Assembly: GCA_002914805.1 (NCBI GenBank)
Contig: JXTB01000252.1
Coordinates: forward strand, 334,735 to 398,734
Direction of reading: 5' to 3'
DNA length: 64,000 bases
Source: Parasponia andersonii
Lineage: Eukaryota > Streptophyta > Magnoliopsida > Rosales > Cannabaceae
Numbering within the stretch: position 1 is the stretch's first letter; every line of letters begins with the position of its first letter. The translations under genes were made by a program, and so were the position numbers. Shown here one piece after another: positions 50,476 to 60,980 of this stretch. The notes under the pieces were generated by a model. The model saw only the letters and a list, made by a program, of their open reading frames with translations. It had not been told where the DNA came from and made no database searches.

Positions 50476-50498
50476 GAAAAGCATTTTTTGTTCTAGTG

Positions 50499-51095
50499 AT
50501 AATTCTATAAACATAAAGTTATTTGTGTTCCTTTACTTATTAATTTTCTATGTCTTTTTAGTTTGGTTTTTAGAGTAATTAAGGTTATTTTATTTTTAAG
50601 TATCTAGATTTTATTTTATTTTTGTATTTTTATTTTATTCCATTATATTTTCTCTTATTTTTAATTGGAAAAGTTCTATTTGAATTTAATTTATATCTGA
50701 TTTAATTTAATTTTGATTTTGATTGAGTTTAAATAAAAGAAAAGAAAAAAAAATGTAAAACGATAAGGCTAGGTGCGAATGAAGAGAAGGTGGTTTTCTA
50801 GCCATAAGATTGCGATCAAATCCCACCAATTAAGCGGGTGCAAACCACGCAGGAACAGGAGAGTGCGGATTGACAGGGGACAGATTGGGCTCGCACTACA
50901 CTCCTTTGTTTGCTATATCTTATCACGTCCTTTGGGCTACCTATACAACCGGTTTTCCGCCTAGTAAAAACTGACCACGTCAGCCATGAAATCAACCTTG
51001 TTCTTTACTCAATCAATAGAGATTTTTGTATAAGCTTATGGTTTAAGTTCACACAAGATTAACGCACTGCTTGTGATGTCTCGAAGGAATGTAGT
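50499..51095. other. Spacer with a less AT-rich patch
   Basis: Flanks of the CACTA element are AT-rich. At 50765-50970 the composition rises (GGACAGATTGGGCTCGCACT; CAACCGGTTTTCCGCC) and a 63-codon frame exists there, but I recognise no product. Confidence 0.4.
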
Positions 51096-51252
51096 CAACT
51101 GGAGCTAGCTTAGTTGGTCAAAGGTTTGAGGGATATGTATGTGAGTTTGGGGGATCAGGTGTTCAAATCTTGGTAGGGTGTGTGTACTATTTTCTTTTAA
51201 ATTTGTAGTAAGTAGTGATCATTAGTTAAGCCCCACTTTTTTTTAAAAAAAA
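51096..51252 (+). mobile_element. Short tRNA-derived SINE, copy B
   Basis: Homologous to the element at 18018-18185: CAACTGGAGCTAGCTTAGTTGG near the 5' end (shared start, A-box-like TAGCTTAGTTGG), GTGTTCAAATCTTGG as a B box, then AATTTGTAGTAAGTAGTGATC and a T-run with an A-run. The A and B boxes are closer to a tRNA than in copy A. No clear target duplication: AAGTTCACA follows the tail and recurs 51-60 bases before the 5' end, too far to be the duplication. Confidence 0.8.
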
Positions 51253-51687
51253 GTTCACATGGGATTCTGTAAGGCTCGATACACATGAGGAAGAAGAGAG
51301 AGAAAAAAATTGTAGTAGTGTGACATATTAGATTGCACCCTTGGAAACATGGAAACTTATATAACATTTCAAACACAATTACAAATAATTACAAATAGTG
51401 GGGAGAAAAATACACACAAATTTTGAGACTGTGAGATGAATGTGAGATCATGATATTTTTTAGAGAGGCTAAAAAGATCTTAATTGTATAGTTTTTCTAT
51501 TTTCTAACTTTGATTCTTGAAAATGATTTAACGCTTTTATATTTGGTTTGTTTAATTCTTCAATATTTTTAGTTTAAATTATTATTATTTTCTAGTTTCT
51601 TATATAAATTTAGTCATGTTTTCTTTAAGTGGTGATTTAAACTAAATTATAATTATATTTGTTTTATTAGTTGATATTTTCTTGCAA
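51253..51687. other. AT-rich spacer right of SINE copy B
   Basis: No gene or element recognised. TTCACATGGGATTCTGTAAG directly after the SINE is generic low-complexity sequence. Confidence 0.4.
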
Positions 51688-51974
51688 TATTATCCATGTG
51701 ATATCTTGTTGATCTTAGATAATTAGTAAGATAAATTATTTTGGTATTAATTGGAAGAATTTCTCATATTAAATACTTTAGATTAATATTTGTTCTTCAA
51801 TTTATATTTTCCAATTTTGTGTTTGGAATGTATTATCCATGTGATATCTTGTTGATCTTAGATAATTAGTGAGATAAATTATTTTGGTATTAATTGGAAG
51901 AATTTCACATATTAAATACTTTAGATTAATATTTGTTCTTCAATTTATATTTTCTAGTTTTGTGTTTGGAATGT
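51688..51974. repeat. Tandem duplication with a 143-bp period
   Basis: TATTATCCATGTGATATCTTG begins at 51688 and again at 51831. The two units are nearly identical with a few substitutions (TAGTAAG/TAGTGAG, TTCTCAT/TTCACAT, CCAATT/CTAGTT), so the duplication is fairly young. Confidence 0.93.
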
Positions 51975-52243
51975 GAAACATATAATAAGGTAATAAATTA
52001 ATAAGAATAAAAACTGGTAATAGTTAAATTAAGTGAATCTTGAAGTTATGTTTTCCTCATATTGGTATTTAATTTATTTTATTGCTTCAATTTATTTTTC
52101 TTGATTATTTTTGTATTTAGTTAATTTATTAATTTATTTATTTTTATTTTTAATTTTTAATTTTTATTACTTTTTTATTGTTGATTTAACTTCTACGTGG
52201 AATTGATATTTTTACTATGATAGCGAGTAGTATATTTTGAGCG

Positions 52244-52400
52244 TAAACACTTTATGTTATGGAAGCATTAGGATGTTTTGTCTATTGTGCAAAGCCATGT
52301 TACGGTAAGCATGATGTATTTCTAACAAACATGGTAAATCTACAGGTTGTGTTTTCGTACAAGGACCAATACAAACAAAGAATAAGCATTTTGTTACAAA
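52244..52400 (+). pseudogene. Possible copia integrase-end fragment
   Basis: One frame reads LGCFVYCAKPCYGKHDVFLT and, after a shift, GCVFVQGPIQTK, loosely like the end of copia integrase (GCxxY...K-D-K-F...C-V-F-x-G-Y). It is short and weak, and adjoins the kinase fragment. Confidence 0.3.
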
Positions 52401-52418
52401 ATAGACACTACCAGATGA

Positions 52419-52640
52419 TCAATAAATTGCAGTAAAAAAGGCTTTGAAGAAGTTCTTGCAGAGGATCGAATGAGTTCAAAACTGAAGTTATTTTGATTTC
52501 CAAACTTCAGCACTGAAATTTTGTGAAACTTCTTGGTTGTTACACTCAAGGAAAGGAAAAAGGTGTTCATTTTTTAATACATGCACAACAAAAAGCTTGA
52601 ACATTTTCATTTTTGATTTGGAACTTTCAATACCTTACAT
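52419..52640 (+). pseudogene. S-receptor-kinase exon fragment
   Basis: One exon of an S-receptor-like kinase is recognisable, matching 36050-36260 of the intact gene. Read in two frames it gives AVKKALKKF, then NEFKTEVILISKLQH, FVKLLGCYTQGKEK and YMHNKKLEHFHF, parallel to [29 protein letters not shown] and [12 protein letters not shown]. Stops and a frameshift break it. The bases after it (TTGGAACTTTCAATAC) parallel the intron start of the gene, so it is a genomic duplicate, not a processed copy. The rest of the kinase is absent. It is more diverged than a recent duplicate would be. Confidence 0.85.
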
Positions 52641-52706
52641 TATGTTTAAAATACTTCTCCCTGTTTTTGAATGGTATACTAAGGAATTATTGGTGTGAGA
52701 TTTTGA

Positions 52707-53976
52707 TGTAGGGTACACACAATAAATTCTCCCAAAAAAGTTGCGACCACTAGGAAATGTACAATCTAGTTCTATCAATTATCTAGTTAGGTTTTAATAT
52801 GAGAACCCTTACAAATAGGCTCTTTTAGGTCTGTTAATCAGTTATTACCAAATAAAATTAATTTTGCAATTAATTTTGTGAGATAGTAGTACAGAAATTG
52901 TAAAAATAACGCAAAATATTTTGACTTGGTTTAGTTATCTCCCGATAACCTATATCCAAGAGGCCACACCCAAAGAATAAACACTATTGGCAAAGTTTGA
53001 ATGAATACAATACCAATTTGACATATACAATAAAAAGACTCCCTCTTTTGATTGTCATAATATAGATATATTCCTTCACTAAAGTGCCTAGCGAGTACCT
53101 CTCATCTTAGGTGGACTTCGTTCTTCTAAAATCTCTTCAGATACTTGAAGTCAATCTTCTTCCGAAGACAATCAATACCTTTCCTGAAACATTGTCACTC
53201 AAATGACTAAGATACCTACTAAGTCTAAAATGTTGTTAAAAGAAATTTTTTTTGTTTACAACTGAAATATACAATAGCGGTCTCTACTTAAGGCTACTCT
53301 TGGCTACTCTTGAATGACCTTTAAATAAAGAGAGAGCAAGCCTTCATATTAGAATTCTGCAAAATAATATTTCAGAGCATTTAATGTTGATTAGAAGATT
53401 TAAAAGATCAACCAAGTTCGTTATCAAATTAGAAACCTAATCTATAAATTGGTTACTGATTTTGTCCACGTGTTGCAACATAATTTGTTAACCTTGATAT
53501 GTTGGAGCAGAAAAGGAAACTTCCAGATTTCTTTCGTGAAATAAAATAATCAGTTACTCAAACTTTATTGACAACTTATAGCATGAATTAGAGTAACTTA
53601 AACAAGGAGAATCAGCACAAATCAGTTAAGGAAACTTCTATAAAAGATATTTACATAAAATATTCATTTAAAGGAATTTCTTTAATGAAAAATAGGTATA
53701 TACTTAAAATTAATTTTGATAAGAGTCATTTACCTATTCTTACACTATTGAATCCATCTATACATTAATAAGATTAGATTTTTCTGATTGACAACTATAC
53801 AATTCGTGACATAAAAGCATATACTAGGCAAATACTGAAAAACTTAATTAGATCAATATTTAACCATATATTGTAACATGACTACTGAACAAGTCATGTT
53901 GCAACATAAAGGTTGCTAATAGATTTTTGCTCTTTCAGTCTCCTCCTAGGTTGCTGATAGATTTTTTGCTCTTTCA
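52707..53976 (-). repeat. LTR (family A) of the minus-strand copia remnant
   Basis: The right edge is a CA at 53976 followed by CTCCTCCTTTGG, a polypurine tract when read on the minus strand; the left edge may be the TG at 52707. The internal part 52970-53260 is repeated at 57505-57790. It would be the 3' LTR of the element whose gag, RT and RNase H lie at 54.9-57.5 kb. Confidence 0.65.
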
Positions 53977-53986
53977 ATCTCCTCCT
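53910..53986. repeat. 39-bp tandem duplication over the LTR/polypurine junction
   Basis: AGGTTGCTAATAGATTTTTG plus CTCTTTCAGTCTCCTCCT is followed at once by AGGTTGCTGATAGATTTTTTG plus CTCTTTCAATCTCCTCCT. The repeat spans the junction of LTR and purine tract, so the end of the LTR is doubled. Confidence 0.88.
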
Positions 53987-54926
53987 TTGGTATCTTTTAG
54001 ACAAATATTTGATACTCCTGCAAAATAAGATCAGTATGTAGCCAAATCTATAAAAAAAATATCATATACTTTCTCCCCTTTTTGGACAAAAGATCCAAAG
54101 GCAAAGAAACAAGTGATAAAATACGCCAATTACAAAACAAGTAATGAAATAAGAACATGTTGAAACTTGAGAATAGGAGAACATGTTTCAATAGAACATA
54201 ATAGAAACTCGTACTGTAGCAAATAAAAGAAACGTACACACCCAAATTGTATCAAAATTATACGAACCAAGAAAATGAAAAACTAAAAAATAAAAAGAAA
54301 CACATGCAGATCAAACATCCTCCATGTCCACATCTAGCTTCTTTGCAATGGCTGTAACCATTTTCTCAAGGATTAAAAGACATGACATACTTAAAATGTT
54401 GATCACTATGAAATTCTATTCTAAATTTTAGGCTATAATTGTGTGCTACGGTTTCTTGAGCAGTACATCTTTATTTATTGCTACTGTCCTTTTTTATTTT
54501 ATTTATTTATTTATAACAGCACAAAAAATGAAGTACTCACAGTTAGTAACTTTCACTCTATCACTGAGGTAGCCTTTTTCTTATAGTAGATTGTCCTCTA
54601 CTATGTTTGTGATACATAGTACTAGATTACTCAAGAAAGGCTTGCACACATCAGTGTAGGTAGCTTTTTCTAACTATCGAGCCTGTTTTACAAAATTTTT
54701 CTAAGATCAAACAAACAAAGGTTCATCAGTTAAATTTCAATCCAAAATAATCAATCTTTAACCAATCAATCCAGAAATTTTGAAAGATAAAATGACAAAA
54801 ACTATGTATTAGAAAATCAAATTATGTTTAACAAAAATTCACTTCTTTCAAAATTTCCTTTAAGCTTTCTATACATAAAATTTCAATTTCAAAAGGCAAA
54901 AATTTGGCATAAAATAAAAAAAATAT

Positions 54927-55345
54927 TTACATAGAATAAATTCTCAAGGACTTTCTTAGGAAATCAAAATGAATAAAATCAAGTGGCTTAGTGAATATAT
55001 CTGCAAGTTGGTTCTCTGTTACAATATACTCCAAAACGATGACATTATTTTCAACCAATTTTCTAATAAAATGATGGCGAATATCAAAATGCTTAGTCCT
55101 AGAGTGTTGTATTGGATTTTTAGAAATATTGATAGCACTATTGTTATCACAATATACCACTAAGTTATCCAATTCAATACCATAATCCTTTAGCATCTGT
55201 TTCATCCACAACAGCTTTATGCAATAACTTCCAATAGTGATGTATTCAGCTTTGGCAGTCGACAAAGAGATAGAGTTATGCTTTTTACTGTGCCATGAAA
55301 TTAAGTCGTTCCTGAAGTAAAAACAATCTCTTGTTGTACATTTTC
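54927..55345 (-). pseudogene. Copia RNase H C-terminal part, minus strand
   Basis: STAKAEYITIGSYCIKLLWM, DNLVVYCDNNSAINISKN, QHSRTKHFDIRHHFIR and ADIFTKPLDF are the standard end of copia pol. The Glu usual in STAEAEY is Lys. A polypurine-like AAAAAGGGGAGAAAG lies downstream on the minus strand (about 54070-54090). Confidence 0.9.
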
Positions 55346-55364
55346 TATCATCAGCATTCCCTGC

Positions 55365-56262
55365 CTAGTGTACGTCACTATAACTAACAAGATGAGTATT
55401 AGTTTCTCTTAAGTACCAAATTCCATGATTAATAGTCCTATTAATGTGGGAAATATCAGGACGACCAGCTATGAGATACAATAGACTTCCTATCATGCTC
55501 CTATAGAGTGTCGGATTAACATCAACACCATCTTCATCTTTAGTCAACTTGAGATTGGTGCTCATAAGAGTATTCATGTGTTTGGCAGATTCCAAAATTT
55601 CTTTACAAGGTTTTTGGCGTAGTTGGATTGAGATATAAAAACACCATTTTCAAGTTGCTTAACCTACAAACGTAGAAAAGAATATTAGCTCACCAACCAT
55701 ACTCATCTCGAACTCTTTCTTCGTTTGGTTCACAAATTAATATACTTTATCATCAGATATAGAACCAAAGACAATGTCATCAACATATATTGGAGCAATT
55801 ATAATACAAGAATCAAAGTGCTTGATGAACAAAGTTTTTTCTACTTTCCTTCTCTTGTAGCATTTTTTAATCACAAATTTTTTAACTTTTCATACCATAC
55901 TCTAGGTGCCTGTATCAATCCATACAATGCATTTTTGAGTTTAAAATATAGTCTGGCAAATATAGATCATCAAAACCTTTAGGTTGTTCCACATAGGTTT
56001 TCACATTCAAAATACCATTTAAAAATGCACTTTTGACATTTATTTTATATAAAGTAAATCGTATGAGTCATACCATGACAAGAAGTAAGCAAATAGATTC
56101 CAATCTAGCAACAGGAGCAAATGTTTTATTGATATCAACACCCTCAGCTTCTGTTCTTGCTTGGGCAACCAACCTAGCTTTATCTCTAATTATGTTATCA
56201 AATTCATCAAATTTGTTTTTATAAATCCATTTGATTCCAAAGACATTAGAATTTCTAAGTCT
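55365..56262 (-). pseudogene. Copia reverse transcriptase, minus strand, broken
   Basis: Starting near 56260 on the minus strand, translation gives VFGIKWIYKNKFDEFDNIIR, KARLVAQA, FAPVARLESI, FLNG and QPKGFDDL, then in other frames the later RT part with YLIAGRPDISHI (55595-55365). Multiple stops and frameshifts; the catalytic YVDD region is not clearly kept. Confidence 0.85.
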
Positions 56263-56267
56263 AGGTA

Positions 56268-56932
56268 CAAGTATTCATACAAGTGTACAAATGTCCACAC
56301 AAAAAATGATTTCAACTACTTGAAAATATGTATAAAGTAATGTAATAATGTTTAAAAGTTGATTCAAGTGTTAAATTTGCTTTTATTTAAAGACTAGAAT
56401 TAAAATTAGTTCTTTATGACTATTTGACAAAAAATTTGCCATTTTCGATAGACTGAAAGTGAACTTTCGGTAGATCGAAAATACTACCAATTGAAAGTGC
56501 GGTTCTAATGATCAATTTTTAAAAAGTCATTAAAAATAGAAAACAAAGGAATCGGTAGACCGATTCTACTCGAGAGTATATTTTCAATTTTATTTCAAGG
56601 ATTTTTCAATTGTTTTCAAAAAATGACTTTATAAATTGATTTTATATGTTATATAGAGACTATAGAAATTCATAAATCAATTTAAATGCTTGTATAAAAT
56701 AAATTTTATATTTTAATTAGAAATAAATAGATTTGGTAGTTTTGCTTTGAAAATTTCCAGTATTATAAAAAATTTGAGTCATCAAAGATCATATAATGTA
56801 TAGACAAATATTTAAGTATAAGAACTAAGTATGTAACCTTTGCTAGTCTAGGTCTTGTTAACTTGATCTTTGTCTTCAAGCTCTTTTCCATAATCCATCT
56901 TGAATATCTTGTGCTCCTTTCAATTTTACTTA
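56268..56932 (-). repeat. LTR (family B) fragment in reverse orientation
   Basis: Its reverse complement aligns with 58690-59345 of the plus-strand LTR, for example GACTAGCAAAGGTTACATAC (near 56850) and CACTTGAATCAACTTTTAA (near 56355). It stands between gag and RT of the minus-strand copia remnant and replaces the protease/integrase part. Short palindromes such as CGGTAGACCG (56562) occur inside. Confidence 0.8.
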
Positions 56933-57478
56933 CTACACACTCAAGTAGATTATTAGTTCTTCTATTGCCATGAGTTTTGGCTGAAACCTATCAGTCAATG
57001 ATCGAAAATTTTTTCTAACTATCTTTATATCTAAAAAATGTTTTCCAAGAGCAAAACCTTCATTAGAGATATCATAAAGCTTAGTAAAACATTCAGATAA
57101 TGTTTCGTCTTCTCTCATTCTCAATTTCTCAAATTTAGAGGTAAACATGATTAATTTGATACTTTTCATATCACCAGAACCCTCAAATTGTGTTTGCAAA
57201 ATATTTAATGCTTCTTTTACGAATTCACAATTAGTAACCATTTTAATCCTAGTAGTACCTATTCCATTTAGTATTGTATACAAATCCTTGGAATTGTAAT
57301 TAGCATGTTTGTTATTATCAGATGACCATGTCAACTCGAGTTTAAGAACATCCTTCTCTTCTTCATCCTTAGTAGTTAGAGGACTCCTATGACTAAGAAT
57401 GGATCTCCAAGACTTTTCTTCAAGAGCTTTGATGAAGGCTTTCATGCATGCCTTCCAATAGGAGTAGTTTGTGCCATC
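56933..57478 (-). pseudogene. Copia gag, minus strand, truncated
   Basis: Upstream of the Met at 57445 the frame reads LLLDGTNYSYWKACM, the usual gag start region. Later come KEALNILQTQFEGSGDMKS, SKFEKLRMREDETLSECFTK, FALGKHFLDIKIVRK and FRSLTDRFQPK. The open frame ends at 56933 where LTR B sequence begins; the zinc knuckle is missing. Confidence 0.88.
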
Positions 57479-57504
57479 AAGGAGTAAAGGGTGTGAAATT
57501 TGAC

Positions 57505-57790
57505 AGCCAAAGAATAAACACTATTAGTAAAGTTTGAATGCATATAGACACTAATTTGACTTATACAATAAAAAGACTCCTCATTTTGATTGACTCAATG
57601 TAGATGTTTTCCTTCACTAAAGTGTCTAGTGAGTACCACTCGACATAAGTTGACTTCATTTTTCTGAAATCCCTGTAGATACTTCAAGTTGATCTACTCC
57701 TGAAGACAATTAGCACCTCTCTCAGAGTACCGTCACTCAAAGGACAAGGACATCTCCTAAGCGTAAAATACGGTTAAAAGAAAAACCTTT
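57505..57790 (-). repeat. LTR (family A) fragment
   Basis: Direct repeat of 52970-53260: CAAAGAATAAACACTATTAG, CAATAAAAAGACTCC, TTCCTTCACTAAAGTGTCTA and GAAGACAATTAGCACCTC have close matches there. It directly adjoins gag without a primer site, so the 5' end of the copia remnant is deleted. Confidence 0.82.
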
Positions 57791-57799
57791 CTTTTCATG

Positions 57800-58095
57800 A
57801 CACATACTTTGTATCCTAAATCCTACTCTCATATTTGAAGTTAACAAACATATGATTAAGAAATAATAATCTTCGTAAATGTGTAGCAAGTTAAATTAAA
57901 AGGATCAGAAGACATTTAAAATGGATTATAGGAAAAAGCTTAAAGACAAAGGTCAAAGTTTTTCTATAAAATTGGAAATTTTCATACTGAACTGTCAAAC
58001 TTGTTTATCTCTAATTTAAATAAGAAATCTATTTTAGACAAGTTTTTAAATCAATTAATGAATTTCTATAGTTCCCATATTACATAAAACATCAA
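57800..58095 (+). repeat. LTR (family B) fragment, plus orientation
   Basis: Aligns with 58620-58995: ACTCTCATATTTGAAGTTAAC, AGCAAGTTAAATTAAAAGGA, GACAAGTTTTTAAATCAATT and AATGAATTTCTATAGT. About 100 bases near the middle are missing relative to the longer copy. Confidence 0.8.
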
Positions 58096-58610
58096 AAATA
58101 ACAGTTTCAGACCATTCAAGACCAACAAGATGAAATGATGAGGATGATGCAGTCCTTCTTCGGCTGCATTCCTCCTCGATAGCTCGTTTCAGAATTTATA
58201 TTTCATTAGTTATTTCTTGTATGAATTCTATATTTTGACATGGTCATTTGTACTCCCTTAATTGAGCTCCTTACTTTATTGAATATATTTTGTTATACCT
58301 TATATTAGCTTTGTTCTTCTTTCTTGTGAACTTCTTTTTGATGATATCAAAAGCAGGAGAAGAATGTGTTTTGATTTATAATTGGCATTTTTGAGCAAAA
58401 GTTTTTATAATTGGTATTTATGCGCAAAAATACTATAATACTCAAAATATGCACCCTTTGCAAGTTTATGGGGGAGTTTCAATTTCCTTTTATTAAGCAT
58501 AATTTGAGGGAGAGCATCTAACGGTTGGCAAAAACACTTATCGACATTTATTTTTTCTTATTCCTTATCCATTTTAAATCAATATTTGTTATCCTAAAAA
58601 AAGGGGAGAT
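58096..58610 (+). other. 3' internal end of a family-B copia element with polypurine tract
   Basis: A short frame ends QTIQDQQDEMMRMMQSFFGC then IPPR and a stop at about 58182. Phrases like TTTTTGATGATATCAAAAGC and a purine tract AAAAAAAGGGGAGAT (58596-58610) are typical just before a copia 3' LTR. Confidence 0.65.
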
Positions 58611-59947
58611 TGTTGAGTCATGTTTGTATCATCAATTCCACTCTCATATTTTAAAGTTAATAAACAAATGATTAGGAACTAATAATATACTTATGTATGT
58701 AGTAAGTTAAATTAAAAGGAACACAAGATATTTAAGACGGATTATGGAAAAAAGCTTGAAGACAAAGTTCAAGATTACAAGACTTAGACTAGCAAAGGTT
58801 ATATACTTAGTTCTTATACTTGAAATTTTGTTTACACACAATATAATCTTAATGGCTCAATTTTTTTTAATAAAGTTGAAAATTTTCAATCATAACCATC
58901 AAACATGTTTATCTCCAATTAAAATAAGAAATTTATTTTGGACAAGTTTTTAAATAGATTAATGAATTTCTATAGTGCCCATGTTACATAAAAAATCAAC
59001 TTATGAAGTATAATTGAAAAGACTTGACATAAAAATCAAAAATAGCTCTAGAGTATTTTTGGTAGGCCGGCCTTCAGAATCAATCAGCTGAATCCTCTAT
59101 TCTTATTTAACAGTTTTTAAATTCGAGTATTAGAACCCCACTTTCAAAGGCTAGTATTTTTGGTCGACCAAAAATTCATTTTTAGTTTACCGAACATGAC
59201 AGATTGTCTGTCAAACGGTCTAATCTGGCTAGTTTTCATTCTAGTCTATATATGGAAGTTTTTTTAACACTTGAAACAACTTTTGAACATTCCCTACATT
59301 GCTTTAAACATACTTTCAAGTTGTTCAAATCTTGTTTTATGAATCAAACTTTCAAATCCATTTTTTCATAAAAATCACTTAAGCCAAACTAGATTATATC
59401 TTGTGTTCTTATTTATTCTGTCTAGGCTTATATTGTACTAGTTAAACTCTTAAGAGAAATTCTAGTTGAGTGTATCAACTCCAAATGAAAATTGCATTTC
59501 TAAGGTGAGGGTAATACCAGATTTATAAACAACCCGATTTAGGTAAGACTGGCACCGGAATCTAAATAATCTAGGTTAGGTGTGATAGAGCCAGATTCAA
59601 TCCTATTGTAAAGATGTGAGTGAGCCTAAGGAGAAAGTACTCGTTGTGTGAAAAGAACGGTCAAACCCATTCTCTTGATCTAATGGTAGAAAGGTCAAAG
59701 TAGATCACCAAGAGTCAAGGACATAGAAAAACCCTAATGTTTATTGAACATCGTACAATTAGTGTTTGTATTTCTCTATTTCTATCTCTTTAATTTATTT
59801 ATCTTGAGCATGTACATACAATTTACCTATTTTTATTTATTATTGCTTTTTTTTTTGCATAATTTATTTGCTTATTAAGAAAAGTTTGCATAAGTGTTTA
59901 AAACCCAATTCACCCCTCTTCTTGGGTTAGCTAATCTTGGGCTAACA
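58611..59947 (+). repeat. LTR (family B), complete
   Basis: Begins TGTTGAGTCATG after a polypurine tract and ends TTGGGCTAACA before a primer-like site TGATATCAAAGC (59950-59961, two or three changes from TGGTATCAGAGC). It is thus a 3' LTR for sequence on its left and a 5' LTR for gag on its right. Confidence 0.85.
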
Positions 59948-59998
59948 ATTGATATCAAAGCTTAGTGCTCAAATTTTTAAAACTTCACCGTTTTTGAG

Positions 59999-60980
59999 AT
60001 GGCTAGCCCAATGAAATTTTCTTTTAAATATGAGGGATTGTCTCCATCCAAGCCACTATTTTTCAATAGAAGTGATTTTGACTATTGTAGAAGTCGTATA
60101 AACACTTACCTTAGGTCTATTGATTTTGATTTATCATATATTATCACTAAAGACATAGAAAAATATGATGAAAAAGATAAAATTAACTTCACCATAAATG
60201 GTTGTGCTAGAAAAATTCTTAAGTGTGACTTAGATAGAAATATTTATATTAATATTCAGAAAAGTAGAGATGCTCATGAACTATAGAATGTCTTAGAAGT
60301 CTTTTATCAAGGAACTAGCTCTATAAAAGAAACTAGAACCAATATTTTTACTAGAAACTATGAGTTATTCAATATGGAAAAAGATGAATCTATTTCACAA
60401 ATGTTTACTAGATTTACAACTATTATTAATTCTCTTGGTGCTCTGGAAAAAATATTTCTAAATAGTGAGTTGGTAAATAAAATTCTTATAAGCCTTCCTC
60501 GAGCATATAAAAGCAAGGTGGTGACCATTAAAGAAGCTAAAAATCTTAACAAACTTCCTCTTGAAGAACTTATGGGTTCTCTTACGGCCAATGAAATTCT
60601 TATAAAGGAAATAAGTGATGATGAAGGAGAGAAGAAGAAAAAGAAAGGAATAACTCTCAAAGCTCCATGCAAGAAAGTAATGAGGAACATGAAGATTTTG
60701 TAGATAGTGAGCTAGAAGACATTTCCTTGCTAACCAAAAGATACAAGATGTACTTAAACTTACAAAAGAAGAATTTCAAGAACATCAAGAGTAATATCTT
60801 TTGAGAGAAAAAAATAATGGATGATTCTATCACTTGCTTTGAATGCCAAAAGCTAGGTCACAAAAAGAATGAATGTCCTTTGAGAAGAAAAATGAAGAAT
60901 AAGGCAATAAGGCCACTTGAGATAATAGTGAAGAAGAAAAATCCAAAAGAAAAGAACAAGAAGAAATTACCAACATGTAC
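59999..60980 (+). pseudogene. Copia gag, family B, broken
   Basis: Starts MASPMKFSFKYEGLSPSKPL and contains FFNRSDFDYCRSRINTYLRS. A stop follows SRDAHEL. Then EKDESISQMFTRFTTIINSL, LPRAYKSKVVTIKEAK and LPLEELMGSL, the usual gag order, and a zinc knuckle CFECQKLGHKKNEC at about 60838-60880. Several stops and frameshifts. Confidence 0.88.

Larger units (their letters stand above)
42178..50498 (+). mobile_element. Nearly full-length CACTA transposon, copy 2 (8.3 kb)
   Basis: The right end is ...TTTTTTGTTCTAGTG at 50498 (CACTAGAACAAAAAA on the other strand). The left end reads TACTACTAAAATTG at 42178, apparently a CACTACTAAAA terminus with its first C mutated. Both ends carry arrays of GGCGCC palindromes. 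Inside are a promoter-like TATA box, a transposase gene and a second gene with a Ulp1-like protease. No convincing 3-bp target duplication (TGG on the left, ATA on the right). Coding frames are almost continuous apart from point stops, so it is a recently immobilised copy. Confidence 0.9.

Noticed and set aside
50284..50496. 70-codon plus-strand frame rich in Arg
   Set aside because: It lies wholly in the palindromic end of the CACTA element and is a composition effect.
52419..52640. Processed retrocopy of the receptor kinase
   Set aside because: Sequence after the exon resembles the intron of the intact gene and no spliced exon join or poly-A tail is seen.
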